Origin: Amycolatopsis lexingtonensis
GTDB lineage: Bacteria; Actinomycetota; Actinomycetes; Mycobacteriales; Pseudonocardiaceae
Assembly (NCBI RefSeq): GCF_014873755.1
Contig: NZ_JADBEG010000001.1
Location: 7,910,501 to 7,974,500, forward strand
Direction: 5' to 3'
Length of the DNA stretch: 64,000 nucleotides
Part shown: piece by piece, positions 35,616 through 46,636 of the stretch
Numbering within the stretch: the stretch's first letter is position 1
Layout of the letters: each line of letters opens with the position of its first letter
The notes under the pieces: model-generated
Seen by the model: only the letters and a program-made list of their open reading frames with translations
Told to the model about the DNA's origin: nothing
Database searches by the model: none
Made by a program: the position numbers and the translations under genes

Positions 35616-36203
35616 GTGCGGCCGCGGTCAACCGTCTTCGCCGCCCTAACCACGACGATCACGATCGGCCTGGCCGGGTGCGGGCAAGCAGCCACGCAGT
35701 CCCCGGCACGGGACCAGGGTCTGTCGGTGACGACCGTGGTGCCGCAGGCCGATCCGGTGGCGAGATGGGCGGACGGCTACTGCGCCTCGGTGACCCACCT
35801 GGTCCGCACGCTGGCGGAGCTGCCCACCGTCGACCCGAGCACGCCGCAGCAGGCGTCCAGGACGTCCAGTGACCTGCTCTCCTCGGTGGTCGGCGGGCTG
35901 GACCGGAGCCTCGCCGGGCTGAACGCGCTCGGCGCGCCACCGGTGCAGTCGGCGGACGGCGGCCGCGCGGACGTCATCGGGCAGTTCACCGAGATCCGCG
36001 ACCAGGCCGAGCAGGCGCGGCAGCGCATCGACTCCGTCCGCGGCGACGCGACGGCGACGAAGGCCGCCCTCGGCGAGGCCAGGGCGACGCTCGACCGCAT
36101 CGACGCGCTCGACTACCTCAAGGGACTCAAGGACGTCCCCGCTTTGACGGCGGCGGAGCAGCGCGCCCCGGCTTGCCGTCAGCTGGATCAACCGCCTGGC
36201 TGA
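35616..36203 (+). CDS. Secreted lipoprotein, function unknown
   Basis: 195-aa predicted lipoprotein: signal helix RPRSTVFAALTTTITIGLAGC with lipobox LAGC (Cys about 22), then a mainly helical domain with two further Cys (GYCASVTHLVR; APACRQLD). Helix-rich segments such as EIRDQAEQARQRIDSVRGDATATKAALGEARATLD suggest a coiled-coil cell-surface protein. GTG 35616 has AGGAGG 7 nt upstream. I do not recognise a named family. Followed by the WhiA-like gene after 51 nt. Confidence 0.75.
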   Translation: MRPRSTVFAALTTTITIGLAGCGQAATQSPARDQGLSVTTVVPQADPVARWADGYCASVTHLVRTLAELPTVDPSTPQQASRTSSDLLSSVVGGLDRSLAGLNALGAPPVQSADGGRADVIGQFTEIRDQAEQARQRIDSVRGDATATKAALGEARATLDRIDALDYLKGLKDVPALTAAEQRAPACRQLDQPPG

Positions 36204-36254
36204 AGATCGCGTCGAGGACTGCCGCGAATCGAACTTGTGTTCTAGTATGGCGCG

Positions 36255-36905
36255 GTGGATCGGACGATCTCGCTCTTCTCCGCCGAGGCCAGCGGGCCGG
36301 GCCTGGGCGACCTGGCCGGCCTGTTGTGCTGCCACGGCCAGATCACCGGGTTCGGGCGCACCGCCGCCCGGCTGTCGGTGGTCGTCGAGGAGCCGTGGCG
36401 GGCGCACGTCCTGGCCCGCGAGTTCCGCTGCCGCGGCGCGGACGCGCAGGTCTCGAAGGCCGACTGCGGCCATCCGCAGGTCCGCACGTCGTTCCGGGTC
36501 GACCTGCTCCCGCTGGCGCTGCGGTGGCTGCGTGAGGGCTGCGCGGGCCCGGTCGAGGACGACTCGGGCAAGGCGGTGCCGGACGGCTTCCGGCTGAGCG
36601 GCGCGATGCTGCGGATGTGGGCGCTGGCCAGTGGCCGCCCCGGCACGCAGGGGTACCTGCTCGGCGTCGACCCGCTTGCGCCGACCATGCACGAGCGGCT
36701 GGTCGAGGCGCTGACGCCGTTGGGGGTCGCGGCGAAGCTGACCGGCCCGAAGGCCGAGGTCCCGGCCGTCAAGGTCACCGGGAAACGCCGCATGGAGGCG
36801 CTGCTGGAACTGATCGGGGAGCCGCCGCCGGGCGCCGAAGCGGCGTGGCCGGGCGCGGAGCCGCTGCCGGTCTCGCACCCGGAGGCCGTGACGAGCACGG
36901 CCTGA
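36255..36905 (+). CDS. WhiA-N-terminal-like protein (Rv3647c-type), no HTH
   Basis: 216-aa protein at the position of Rv3647c beside topA. Not a named enzyme, but the pattern resembles the LAGLIDADG-like half of WhiA. One repeat runs from LAGLLCCHGQITGFGRTAARLSVVVE to ADAQVSKADC; a second has SGAMLRMWALASG, GYLLGVDPLAPTMHERLVEAL, GVAAKLTG, VKVTGKRRMEALLELIGEPP. The WhiA helix-turn-helix tail is missing and a short Pro/Ala tail replaces it. GTG 36255 lies 6 nt after TAGTAT (36243-36248), a good -10, so translation is probably leaderless. Fold call is inference. Confidence 0.6.
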   Translation: MDRTISLFSAEASGPGLGDLAGLLCCHGQITGFGRTAARLSVVVEEPWRAHVLAREFRCRGADAQVSKADCGHPQVRTSFRVDLLPLALRWLREGCAGPVEDDSGKAVPDGFRLSGAMLRMWALASGRPGTQGYLLGVDPLAPTMHERLVEALTPLGVAAKLTGPKAEVPAVKVTGKRRMEALLELIGEPPPGAEAAWPGAEPLPVSHPEAVTSTA

Positions 36906-36923
36906 CCGGGTGCGAGCGCCGCG

Positions 36924-37730
36924 TCAGGGCCGGGGCAGGGTGCAGCCGGCCTGCGTGAGGGCGATTTCGTTGGCCGCGGTGAGGCACGCGGGAATGCCGT
37001 ACGTCTCCTGGCCGTAGTTCGTCTTGTAGTGCACGGTGACGTTCCCGGCCTCGTCGACCTCGCACGGGTTGTTGTCCGTGCAGCGCTCGCCGTCCTCGTT
37101 GCCGGTGTTGTTCACGCCGACGACCTTGCCGCCGGAGACGACCGGCGAGCCCGACGTGCCGCCGATGGTCTGGCAGGCGGAGGTGTAGCGGATCGAGTCC
37201 TTCCAGGTCCAGCTGCCCTCCTTCAACCGGTAGACGAACCCGTCGATGTTGCAGGAGTAGATCCGCTTCCAGTAGCCGGAGACGACGTCGATCGCGGCGC
37301 CGGCCGCCGGGTGCGCGTTGGACAGCTCCAGCGGCGAGATCCCGTAGCTCGACTTGATCTGCGCGTAGGTGGTGGTGAGCTGGTAGAGCGACACGTCGGT
37401 GTCGGTCATCGTCCCGTAGACGATCTTCTTCGCGCGGAGGGTGCCCGCGTTGCCGCCGCTCGCGTTGAGCAGCGTGAACGTGCGGCTGGACGAGCGGTTG
37501 GTGATGACCTGCCCGGGTGCCGGGAAGCCGGTCTCGAGGCAGTGGCCGTTGGACATGACGAGCGCGGGTGCGGTGTCCGGCGTCGCGGCCGGCTTCACCA
37601 CCGAGCCCGAGCAGTTGGAGAGGGCTACCGTGCCGGCGAAGTTCGCCGCGGCCGCGCTCGCCGGAGTGGTCCCCAGTAATACTGTGGCGGTCGCGGCAGT
37701 GAGCAGGGCGCCGAGGAGGCGTCGGGTCAT
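36924..37730 (-). CDS. Secreted trypsin-like serine protease (S1)
   Basis: 268-aa extracellular protease. Signal peptide residues 1-26 (TRRLLGALLTAATATVLLGTTPASA). Catalytic triad visible: His63 in VMSNGHCLE, Asp112 in GTMTDTDVSLYQL, and Ser193 in GGTSGSPVVSGG. Paired cysteines (C40/C64, C160/C186 and a C-terminal set) suggest disulfides. ATG 37730 has AGGATCC upstream; an upstream in-frame extension lacks a signal-type start. Convergent with the WhiA-like gene. No neighbour indicates the substrate. Confidence 0.85.
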   Translation of the reverse strand: MTRRLLGALLTAATATVLLGTTPASAAAANFAGTVALSNCSGSVVKPAATPDTAPALVMSNGHCLETGFPAPGQVITNRSSSRTFTLLNASGGNAGTLRAKKIVYGTMTDTDVSLYQLTTTYAQIKSSYGISPLELSNAHPAAGAAIDVVSGYWKRIYSCNIDGFVYRLKEGSWTWKDSIRYTSACQTIGGTSGSPVVSGGKVVGVNNTGNEDGERCTDNNPCEVDEAGNVTVHYKTNYGQETYGIPACLTAANEIALTQAGCTLPRP

Positions 37731-38028
37731 GGCGGATCCTTTCGGCTGGACGGGGAAACCAGTGAAGCGGTCACATCCCCGCGCCCACCACCGTCGAACG
37801 GAGGGTATCCGGGTGGTCACGCGCTAGGCTGCGCGGGACGTGGCCGAAATCACGTGACAGGTACGTTGGGGAAACATCGTCGAGGTCAGCGGCGATGCGC
37901 TGGACACAGGAACGGCGGCGTGTTGGGTCACCTCCGCGCCGTCCGGACCGGGACAGCGTGCACACTGGCAGGTCGAAGACGCGGGCCCGACGCCCCAGAG
38001 CAGGGCCTGGTCCCGGTAGCGGGACGAG
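37731..38028. promoter_or_regulatory. Divergent protease / topA intergenic region
   Basis: 298 nt without a gene, holding the divergent promoters of the secreted protease and topA. No strong palindrome, hairpin or consensus promoter was found by eye. Confidence 0.3.
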
Positions 38029-40884
<2,856 letters not shown>

Positions 40885-40897
40885 CACGTCAGGAAGT

Positions 40898-40948
40898 CCG
40901 TGAAGGCCTCCTTACCGGCGTTTTCGCCTGGTAAGGAGGCCTTCACGG
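40898..40948. terminator. Repeat-family palindromic terminator, copy 1
   Basis: Arms CCGTGAAGGCCTCCTTACC (40898-40916) and its complement (40930-40948) make a 19-bp stem. The inner GGCG-TTTT-CGCC extends it. A near-identical element is at 57160-57212 and a diverged one at 52497-52542. Confidence 0.88.
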
Positions 40949-40995
40949 CGTTCGGCCACACTTTCGGGTGACACCTCGAACGGATGTTCGGGAAA

Positions 40996-41018
40996 TTGTC
41001 GGTGGTCCCGGGTTTCAT
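40996..41018 (+). promoter_or_regulatory. RecA-NDp/PafBC-type promoter of EspG-like gene 1
   Basis: TTGTCGGTG (40996-41004), 8-nt spacer, TTTCAT (41013-41018), then GTG at 41025, 6 nt later, at the predicted transcript start. First element is a perfect match to TTGTCRGTG. The -10 has T rather than A at its second base. Confidence 0.6.
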
Positions 41019-41024
41019 GAACGC

Positions 41025-41627
41025 GTGACCACAACACCACGCACCGTGCACACGGTGATCGCCAAGATCCTCAAGCCCGTCCGCGCCGCGGCCGCGGGCA
41101 GTCCTTCCGCGCTTGACCTCCACGACTCGCTCCCCGGGTTCGACGGTGACGGCGTCTGCGGTGTGGCCGTCGCGTTGTTCGACGAGCCGTGGACGTCGGC
41201 GTTCTTCGACGACGGCACGCGGTTCGGCGTCGCGGGGGACGGCCTGCGCCGGTCCGGGCCGTCGTCCGGCTCGACCGCGGAGCTGCTCGGCCTGGCCTTC
41301 GCGCGGTTGCCGGTACGGCCGCCGGCGCCCGGCGAGGGGCTGTGCCTGGACGCCGACGAGCGCGGGGTCCTGGAGCCCGGGCAGGAGTGCCTGGTCCTCG
41401 ACCTGATGGAGGAGCTCCGAAGACCCCGTCTCGGCACCGTCCAAGTCGACCTCGCCCGCGGCTCGCGCCGGCCGTGGGAGATAGTCGCGTTCGTCGACGA
41501 CGCCCGCGGCCGGCACCTGGCGGTGCTGGGCGGGCGCCGGGGTGGCCGCCGCCGGTTGTGGTGGCTGCCGGGCAGTGTCGACGCGCTGGCGGAGATCGCC
41601 GAGGGCCGGGTGTCGGAGCATGTCTGA
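41025..41627 (+). CDS. EspG-like ESX secretion-associated protein 1
   Basis: 200-aa protein, first of three tandem paralogues. Shared C-terminal pattern: ERGVLEPGQECLVLDLMEELRRPRLGTVQVDLA, then FVDDARGRHLAVLGG and a basic stretch GGRRGGRRRLWW. Compared with the other two it lacks part of the N-terminal half. The pattern resembles the EspG family, cytosolic chaperones of PE/PPE substrates of ESX secretion (inference). GTG 41025 is probably leaderless behind a DNA-damage-type promoter. No PE/PPE genes adjoin it; a PPE-like pair lies at 63 kb. Confidence 0.5.
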   Translation: MTTTPRTVHTVIAKILKPVRAAAAGSPSALDLHDSLPGFDGDGVCGVAVALFDEPWTSAFFDDGTRFGVAGDGLRRSGPSSGSTAELLGLAFARLPVRPPAPGEGLCLDADERGVLEPGQECLVLDLMEELRRPRLGTVQVDLARGSRRPWEIVAFVDDARGRHLAVLGGRRGGRRRLWWLPGSVDALAEIAEGRVSEHV

Positions 41628-41684
41628 GCCGTTCACCGACCGCTCGCCGAACGATGTCACCCAGTCGAACACATGTGCGAGAAA

Positions 41685-41707
41685 TTGTCGGTGCCAGGGT
41701 GTTCAAT
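41685..41707 (+). promoter_or_regulatory. RecA-NDp/PafBC-type promoter of EspG-like gene 2
   Basis: TTGTCGGTG (41685-41693), 8-nt spacer, TTCAAT (41702-41707), GTG start at 41714 six nt later. Same layout as at 40996; the upstream AAA (GAAATTGTCGGTG) is also shared. Confidence 0.6.
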
Positions 41708-41713
41708 CAAGGG

Positions 41714-42505
41714 GTGAGCAACGCAGTCGCCGTCTTCGACGTCATCGACGAGGTCATCGCCCCGCTGTCGGCCGAGGTGCCGGAGCGGCCCTCGGTGATG
41801 GAGTTCTACGACCCCGAGTTCGAGATCCCGCCGGTGCTGGCGGACACCGGACCGCTCCCGGGTCGTCGTCCTTCGCCGCCGTTGAGCCTGGCCGACGAAG
41901 TGGAGCAGTACACCCGGTTCGTCGCCGGCATGGCCGCGATCGGCCTCGCCCCGGGCGGCGAGGTCACGGCCGAGGCGGTCGGGCTGTACCGGGCGCTGCG
42001 CGGTGGCTTCATCCGCGGCGTGGTCACCGGGGTCTTCCCGGCCCGGGAGGAGCCGTGGGAGGTCCGGTTCTTCGGCGACGAGGACTACACCACGGTGCTG
42101 CACAAGCTGGGCAAGCGCGCGCGGCTGCGGTCGGGCTTCCTCAGCGAGCTGCCGGGCTGGGTGTTCGACGGCCTGCCGGACCGGCCGCCGGGGCCGGGCC
42201 GGCACGTGCGGATCGAGACGGACGAGCGCGGCCTGATCCCGGGCGGCTGCGAGCGGGCGGTCGAGCTGATCCGCGAGTGCGCGGCCCGTCCGCGGCTGGG
42301 CACGGTGCTGGTGGACCTGGCGGTCCGCGACGCGATCCTGGCGGAGTACCCGCACGGAGCGTTCGGCCTGGTCGACAACGACCTCGGCCGCTACCAGTTC
42401 AGCGCGGCGGTGGACCGCACCGGGCGGTGGACGGTCACGTGGGGTCCGGCCTCGCGACGCACGGCCGAGCAGTGGATCGTCGAGGCGGTGCAGAGCCATG
42501 CGTGA
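41714..42505 (+). CDS. EspG-like ESX secretion-associated protein 2
   Basis: 263-aa paralogue of the flanking genes. N-terminal half with LADEVEQYTRFVAGMAAIGLAPGGEVTAEAV and RGVVTGVFPAREEPWEVRFFGDEDY. Middle LPDRPPGPGRHVRIETDERGLIPGG. C-terminal RPRLGTVLVDLA, AFGLVDNDLGRYQFSAAVDRTGRWTVTWGP. The 'PGPGR...' linker and the GRY-strand-W(T/V)VT end are the reasons for the EspG-like call. GTG 41714 appears leaderless. Its stop overlaps the 58-aa ORF's start. Confidence 0.55.
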   Translation: MSNAVAVFDVIDEVIAPLSAEVPERPSVMEFYDPEFEIPPVLADTGPLPGRRPSPPLSLADEVEQYTRFVAGMAAIGLAPGGEVTAEAVGLYRALRGGFIRGVVTGVFPAREEPWEVRFFGDEDYTTVLHKLGKRARLRSGFLSELPGWVFDGLPDRPPGPGRHVRIETDERGLIPGGCERAVELIRECAARPRLGTVLVDLAVRDAILAEYPHGAFGLVDNDLGRYQFSAAVDRTGRWTVTWGPASRRTAEQWIVEAVQSHA

Positions 42506-42674
42506 GCCGGCGGAAACCCCGCCGGTCCGCGGGGAGGCGCCCGAGCCGGCGCTGCTGGGCCTCACGGTCCGCGACGCGATCCTGGCGGCGGCCGAGCTGA
42601 TCAGCGACGTTCCGATCCCTCGTAGCGGGGTCAAGAGTGACGAGACCGAGAAGGAGGTGCGAGGCCATGGCTGA
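42498..42674 (+). CDS. Small coupled protein, 58 aa, in the EspG-like cluster
   Basis: ATG 42498 overlaps the stop of EspG-like gene 2 by 8 nt. Its own stop (42672-42674) overlaps the start of gene 3 by 8 nt. Sequence: Pro/Glu-rich N-terminus, one helix ALLGLTVRDAILAAAELI, then a charged tail. VRDAIL is also found in EspG-like protein 2, so it may be a displaced fragment of the family or a true small partner. No known family. Confidence 0.5.
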   Translation: MREPAETPPVRGEAPEPALLGLTVRDAILAAAELISDVPIPRSGVKSDETEKEVRGHG

Positions 42675-43458
42675 GCGGACGGCCGCCCGGGAGCTGCTCG
42701 AGCTGGCCGCCGGGCCGGTGCTGGCGGCGATGCCGGACCGCGAACCCGTCGACCGGCTCTACAACCCGGACGTCAGCGACCACGACATCCTCGTCCACGG
42801 TCCGGTCTCCGACGACCCCGCGGACCTGATCGCCGAGGTCGAGCGCCACATGGCCTGGGCGGCCTGGATCGAGGGCACGCCTTTCGGGGAGGCGGGCGAA
42901 CTCAACGAGATCGGCTTCGAGGTCGTCTCGCTGATGCTGCGCGGTTCGGTGCGGGCGGCGCTGTGCGGTGTCTTCGACGAAGGGCCCTCGACCGCGGACA
43001 TCCGGTGCTACGCGGACGGCGAGCGGGCGTTCATGATGGGCTCGCTCCCGGGCCGGACGGCGATCCACCTCGCCGACTTCGAAGAGCTGCCGGAGATGCT
43101 CATCGCGGAGCTGCCGGAGGCGCCGTTCGGTGCCTCGCCGCGGGCGATCTGGCTGTCGGTGGACGACGACGGCCTGGTCCACGACGGCCAGGACGCCGAC
43201 GTCTGGGCGATGCGGGAGGTGCTGGCCCGGCCGCGCTCGGGCACGGCGGTGCTCGACATGCTCGCCTTCGGCGGGCTGTGCGCGGAGTTCCCCGACCACG
43301 GGTTCGTCCTCGTCGATACGGACCTGGGCCGCTTCGCGCTGGCGGCGCTGGATCGCGGTGACGGGCGCCGTCAGCTCGTCCTGAGCCCCTTCAGCCGCGG
43401 GATGCTCCGCGACTGGTGCCGGAAGATGATCGACCTCGGACAGGAGGAGGTGCCCTGA
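42667..43458 (+). CDS. EspG-like ESX secretion-associated protein 3
   Basis: 263-aa third paralogue: AERTAARELLELAAGPVLAAM, then ADLIAEVERHMAWAAWIEGTPFGEAGELNEIGFEVVSLM, RGSVRAALCGVFDEGPSTADIRCYADGERAFM, FGASPRAIWLSVDDDGLVHDG, RPRSGTAVLDMLAFG and GFVLVDTDLGRFALAALDRGDGRRQLVLSP. Same order of blocks as protein 2. ATG 42667 has GGAGG about 10 nt upstream (42652-42656). Function as an ESX substrate chaperone is inferred only from resemblance. Confidence 0.55.
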   Translation: MAERTAARELLELAAGPVLAAMPDREPVDRLYNPDVSDHDILVHGPVSDDPADLIAEVERHMAWAAWIEGTPFGEAGELNEIGFEVVSLMLRGSVRAALCGVFDEGPSTADIRCYADGERAFMMGSLPGRTAIHLADFEELPEMLIAELPEAPFGASPRAIWLSVDDDGLVHDGQDADVWAMREVLARPRSGTAVLDMLAFGGLCAEFPDHGFVLVDTDLGRFALAALDRGDGRRQLVLSPFSRGMLRDWCRKMIDLGQEEVP

Positions 43459-43749
43459 CCGGTACTCCATCCGGGCCCGAGCGCGACCTGCGAAACTGGC
43501 CATCGTGACACCCAGGGTGTGGCCGGTCCCGAGCGGCCGTCTCGGGGCCGGTGTGACCGGACTCACTACGATCTGTCACCAACGGCGGTCGACCCGGCCA
43601 CCGGCGGACTGGACACTGCAGGGGGTTCGGGCACGGGCTTGCGCTGCGTGACCGACCCTCCACTGGAGACAGAGCCATTGGGCGGATGCGTTATCCGCCA
43701 TCGTCGCTACCCTGGAAAGGCGAGGACATTCAGTAGTGAGGTGGTCACC
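43459..43749. promoter_or_regulatory. Intergenic region with hairpin and probable promoter
   Basis: 291 nt. GGCGGAT-GCGTT-ATCCGCC (43681-43699) is a 7-bp dyad. TACCCT (43708-43713) is a plausible -10 for the next gene; the same GCTACCCTGG string recurs about 80 nt upstream of the MFS-kinase gene at 44.4 kb. No coding sequence seen. Confidence 0.4.
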
Positions 43750-44367
43750 ATGAGCGCGAACGGTGAGGCTCCCTTCTTCAATGCCCCCGAGCTCACTCAG
43801 CGCGACGGCACTCTGTCCCAAGCACCAGGCGAGACGTTCGCGGATCCGGTCTCCGGACTGGTCACCGCGGCGCCGGAGCCGCGTGCCGCGGCTCCGAACG
43901 GCCACGAGCCCGCCGCCTTCCCGGTGGCCGGGCCGGTGCAGCCCGACGAAGAGGTCGTGCGCCGGATGGTCGAGGAGACACTCCGCGAGGAGGGCGAAAC
44001 CGGGGCGAGGGCCCCGGAGGCGATCCCGCCCGCGGGCACCTTGGCGGTGAACGGCGAAACCCCGCCGCTCGGGGTGCTGCCGCGGCAGCGGAACCGGCAG
44101 CGCACGTGGCCGACCCGGCCACCGCAGCTGCTGCGGCCCGTCCGGCAGGAGCCACTGCCGGACGAGGACGTCGAAGACGTCGACGTCGTGCCGGTCAAGC
44201 GGCGGAAACTGCCGAAGATGCCGGCGGTGTCGATGCCGGCGTTCAACCGGCCGTCGTCGAGCGCGGCGGGCGTGATGCTCGCCGTGGCGCTGCTGATCGT
44301 GTTCGGTTTCGTCGCCATCGAGATGGTGTCCAGCCTGGTCAGCAGCGTGACCGGCCTGTTCGACTAG
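43750..44367 (+). CDS. Tail-anchored membrane protein, unknown function
   Basis: 205-aa protein: a long Pro/Ala/Glu-rich soluble N-terminus, two basic patches (RQRNRQRTWPTRPPQLLRP; VKRRKLPKMP), then one C-terminal membrane helix SSAAGVMLAVALLIVFGFVAIEMV with a short tail. The topology predicts a cytosolic disordered domain tethered to the membrane. ATG 43750 with AGGTGG upstream; in-frame GTG 43741 is possible. No family recognised. Neighbour of the MFS-kinase fusion. Confidence 0.65.
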   Translation: MSANGEAPFFNAPELTQRDGTLSQAPGETFADPVSGLVTAAPEPRAAAPNGHEPAAFPVAGPVQPDEEVVRRMVEETLREEGETGARAPEAIPPAGTLAVNGETPPLGVLPRQRNRQRTWPTRPPQLLRPVRQEPLPDEDVEDVDVVPVKRRKLPKMPAVSMPAFNRPSSSAAGVMLAVALLIVFGFVAIEMVSSLVSSVTGLFD

Positions 44368-44515
44368 CGTTTGCTCGCTGTTCCCCACCCCACCGGGACC
44401 TCGGGGTCGTCCGCGAGGCAAGGGCCGATCGGGCTACCCTGGCTTCACGGTCGGGCTCCCTCACGAGGGCGTCCGGCACCGCGGTGACTAGTGGGGTGGG
44501 CGTATCAGCGAGGGC

Positions 44516-46636
44516 GTGCGATCGGTGCCCGGGGCCGGCCCGGGTGCTTCGTCGGGCGCCGAGGCGTCCACGATCAACCGGGTCCGGCGGGTACTGGCGA
44601 TCAAACCGTTCCGGCGCCTGTGGGGCGTCACGTACCTGTGCAGCGTGGCCGACTGGCTGAACATCCTCGCCCTCACCGGCCTGGCCACGAAGCTGACGGA
44701 CAACTACTTCGCCCAGAACTTCGCGTTCGTCGGCGTCGTGCTGACCGGGCTGGCGCCGGGCCTGCTGTTCGCCCCGATCGGCGGGCTGCTCGCGGACCGG
44801 TTCGACCGCCGCAAGGTGATGGTGGTCGCCGACCTGCTGCGGTGCGGCTTCCTGCTGTCCATCGCGATCGTCAGCGCGCCCTGGTGGCTGCTCGCCGGCA
44901 ACTTCCTCGTCGGCTGCGCGTCGAGCATGTGGATCCCCTCGAAAGAGGCGGCGGTCCCCAACCTGCTCCGCCGGCCCGACCAGGTCGAGACGGCCAACCA
45001 GCTCGGCATGGTGATGACCTACGGCCTTGCCGTCATCACCGCGGCCGGCGCCAACGCCGCCATCACCGGCGTCAACACGACCTTCCACCTGTTCCCCGGC
45101 GACCCGAGCCTCAACATCGCGAAGCTCGTCGTCATCATCACCGGCCTGCTCTACCTGGCCAGCGCGATCCTCATCGCCACCCGGATCCCCGAGCTTTCGC
45201 TGCGCAACGTCCACGCGCTGCCGGAGCAGAAGGTCAAGCAGGCCGACGAAGAGAAGTTCGGCGTCGGCCAGATGATCGCCGACGGCTTCCGGTTCATCCG
45301 CAGCACGCCGCTCGTGCGCGGCCTGCTCGTGGGGGCCTTCGGCGCGTTCGCCGCCGGCGGGGCCGTGATCGGCTCGGCCAAGCCGTACTCATCGAGCCTG
45401 CTGGCCGGCGACTCGGCGTTCAACCTGCTGGTGCTGGCCGTCTTCCTCGGCCTCGCCACCGGCATGGCCTTCGCGCCGAAGCTCGCCCGGCGCCTGGCAC
45501 ACGACCGCCTCTTCGGCATCTCCATCATCGCCGCCGCGCTCTCGTTGCTGGTGGTGGCGCTGTCGCCGCACTTGACGGTCGCGCTGATCGCCGTGTGCTC
45601 CGTCGGCATCTGGGCGGGGACGGCGTTCCTGACCGGTGTCACGATCATCGGCTCGCGCGTCGAAGACGCCATCCGCGGCCGGATCAACGCGATCTACCAG
45701 CTGATGATGAAGCTGGTGCTGTTCGGCACCACGGTCACCGTGCCGGTGCTGGTCGGCCTGGTACAGCGGCACACGATCATCGTCTGGGGCAGCCCGCTCA
45801 CCATCGACGGCACCCGGCCGGTCATGCTCGGCGGCGCCGCGATCGCGCTGGTCGCCGGTCTCTTCGCCTACCGGCAGATGGACGACAAGCGCACCGAGCC
45901 GATCCTGTCCGACCTGCGCAACGCGCTGCGCCGCAGCCCGCGGCGCGTCAACGGCTTCCTCATCGCCGTCGAGGGCACCACCGCGATCAACACCGCGATC
46001 CAGGCCGTCAACCTGGCCGACTGGATGCGCGGCGGCACCCGCCCGGTCGTGGTCGCCGCCGACCCCGCGCTCGACGACCAGCGGCTCACCGCGCTGGTCT
46101 CCGGCGCCTCGCTGACCGGGGCGCGCGCCCAGGCGCTGGCCGCCGCCGCGGTGCGGGCCGACATCGTCGAGCGGCACGTCCAGCCGGCGCTGGACGCCGG
46201 TTCGGTGGTCGTGATGGAGCGGTTCGTCGATTCGCCGCTCGCGCACCTGTCCGCCGTCGCCGGGCTGGACAGCGACGAGCTCGAGGGCCTCGCGGACTGG
46301 GCGACCGGGCGGCTGCGCCCGGACCTGACCGTGCTGCTGGACGCCGCCCCGAACGGCGCACCGCGCGACAAGTCGACCGCCATGAACGACCAGTGGCGCG
46401 TCCAGCACCTGCTCACCGAGATGGCCGCGGCCGACCCGGAGCGGTACGTCGTGATCGACGCCGACGGCACCGACGCCGAGGTCGCCGAGCGGATCCGCAC
46501 CGCGCTGCGCGCCGTGTTCGTCGGCCGGCTGTCCGCGCTCGCGCCGACGACCGAGAAGCCGGTGACCATGCCGCTGGACATGGACGAAACCCTGCCCGCC
46601 GAAATCCCGGAAGAGCCTCGCGTGGAGGCGAAGTGA
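44516..46636 (+). CDS. MFS transporter fused to a degenerate thymidylate-kinase domain
   Basis: 706-aa fusion. Residues about 25-460 are a 12-helix MFS domain (RFDRRKVMVVADLLRCGFLL loop; PNLLRRPDQVETANQLG). Residues about 475-690 resemble dTMP kinase: FLIAVEGTTAINTAIQAVNLADW aligns with the P-loop, VVMERFVDSPLAHLSAV with the DRYxxS motif, RPDLTVLLDAAP, and DPERYVVIDADG at the end. The P-loop has lost the GxxGxGK(S/T) glycine-lysine core and the Arg-containing DR is ER, so phosphate transfer is unlikely. Similar fusions exist next to holB in actinobacteria. GTG 44516 or 44525. The stop overlaps holB (GTGA). Confidence 0.8.
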   Translation: MRSVPGAGPGASSGAEASTINRVRRVLAIKPFRRLWGVTYLCSVADWLNILALTGLATKLTDNYFAQNFAFVGVVLTGLAPGLLFAPIGGLLADRFDRRKVMVVADLLRCGFLLSIAIVSAPWWLLAGNFLVGCASSMWIPSKEAAVPNLLRRPDQVETANQLGMVMTYGLAVITAAGANAAITGVNTTFHLFPGDPSLNIAKLVVIITGLLYLASAILIATRIPELSLRNVHALPEQKVKQADEEKFGVGQMIADGFRFIRSTPLVRGLLVGAFGAFAAGGAVIGSAKPYSSSLLAGDSAFNLLVLAVFLGLATGMAFAPKLARRLAHDRLFGISIIAAALSLLVVALSPHLTVALIAVCSVGIWAGTAFLTGVTIIGSRVEDAIRGRINAIYQLMMKLVLFGTTVTVPVLVGLVQRHTIIVWGSPLTIDGTRPVMLGGAAIALVAGLFAYRQMDDKRTEPILSDLRNALRRSPRRVNGFLIAVEGTTAINTAIQAVNLADWMRGGTRPVVVAADPALDDQRLTALVSGASLTGARAQALAAAAVRADIVERHVQPALDAGSVVVMERFVDSPLAHLSAVAGLDSDELEGLADWATGRLRPDLTVLLDAAPNGAPRDKSTAMNDQWRVQHLLTEMAAADPERYVVIDADGTDAEVAERIRTALRAVFVGRLSALAPTTEKPVTMPLDMDETLPAEIPEEPRVEAK

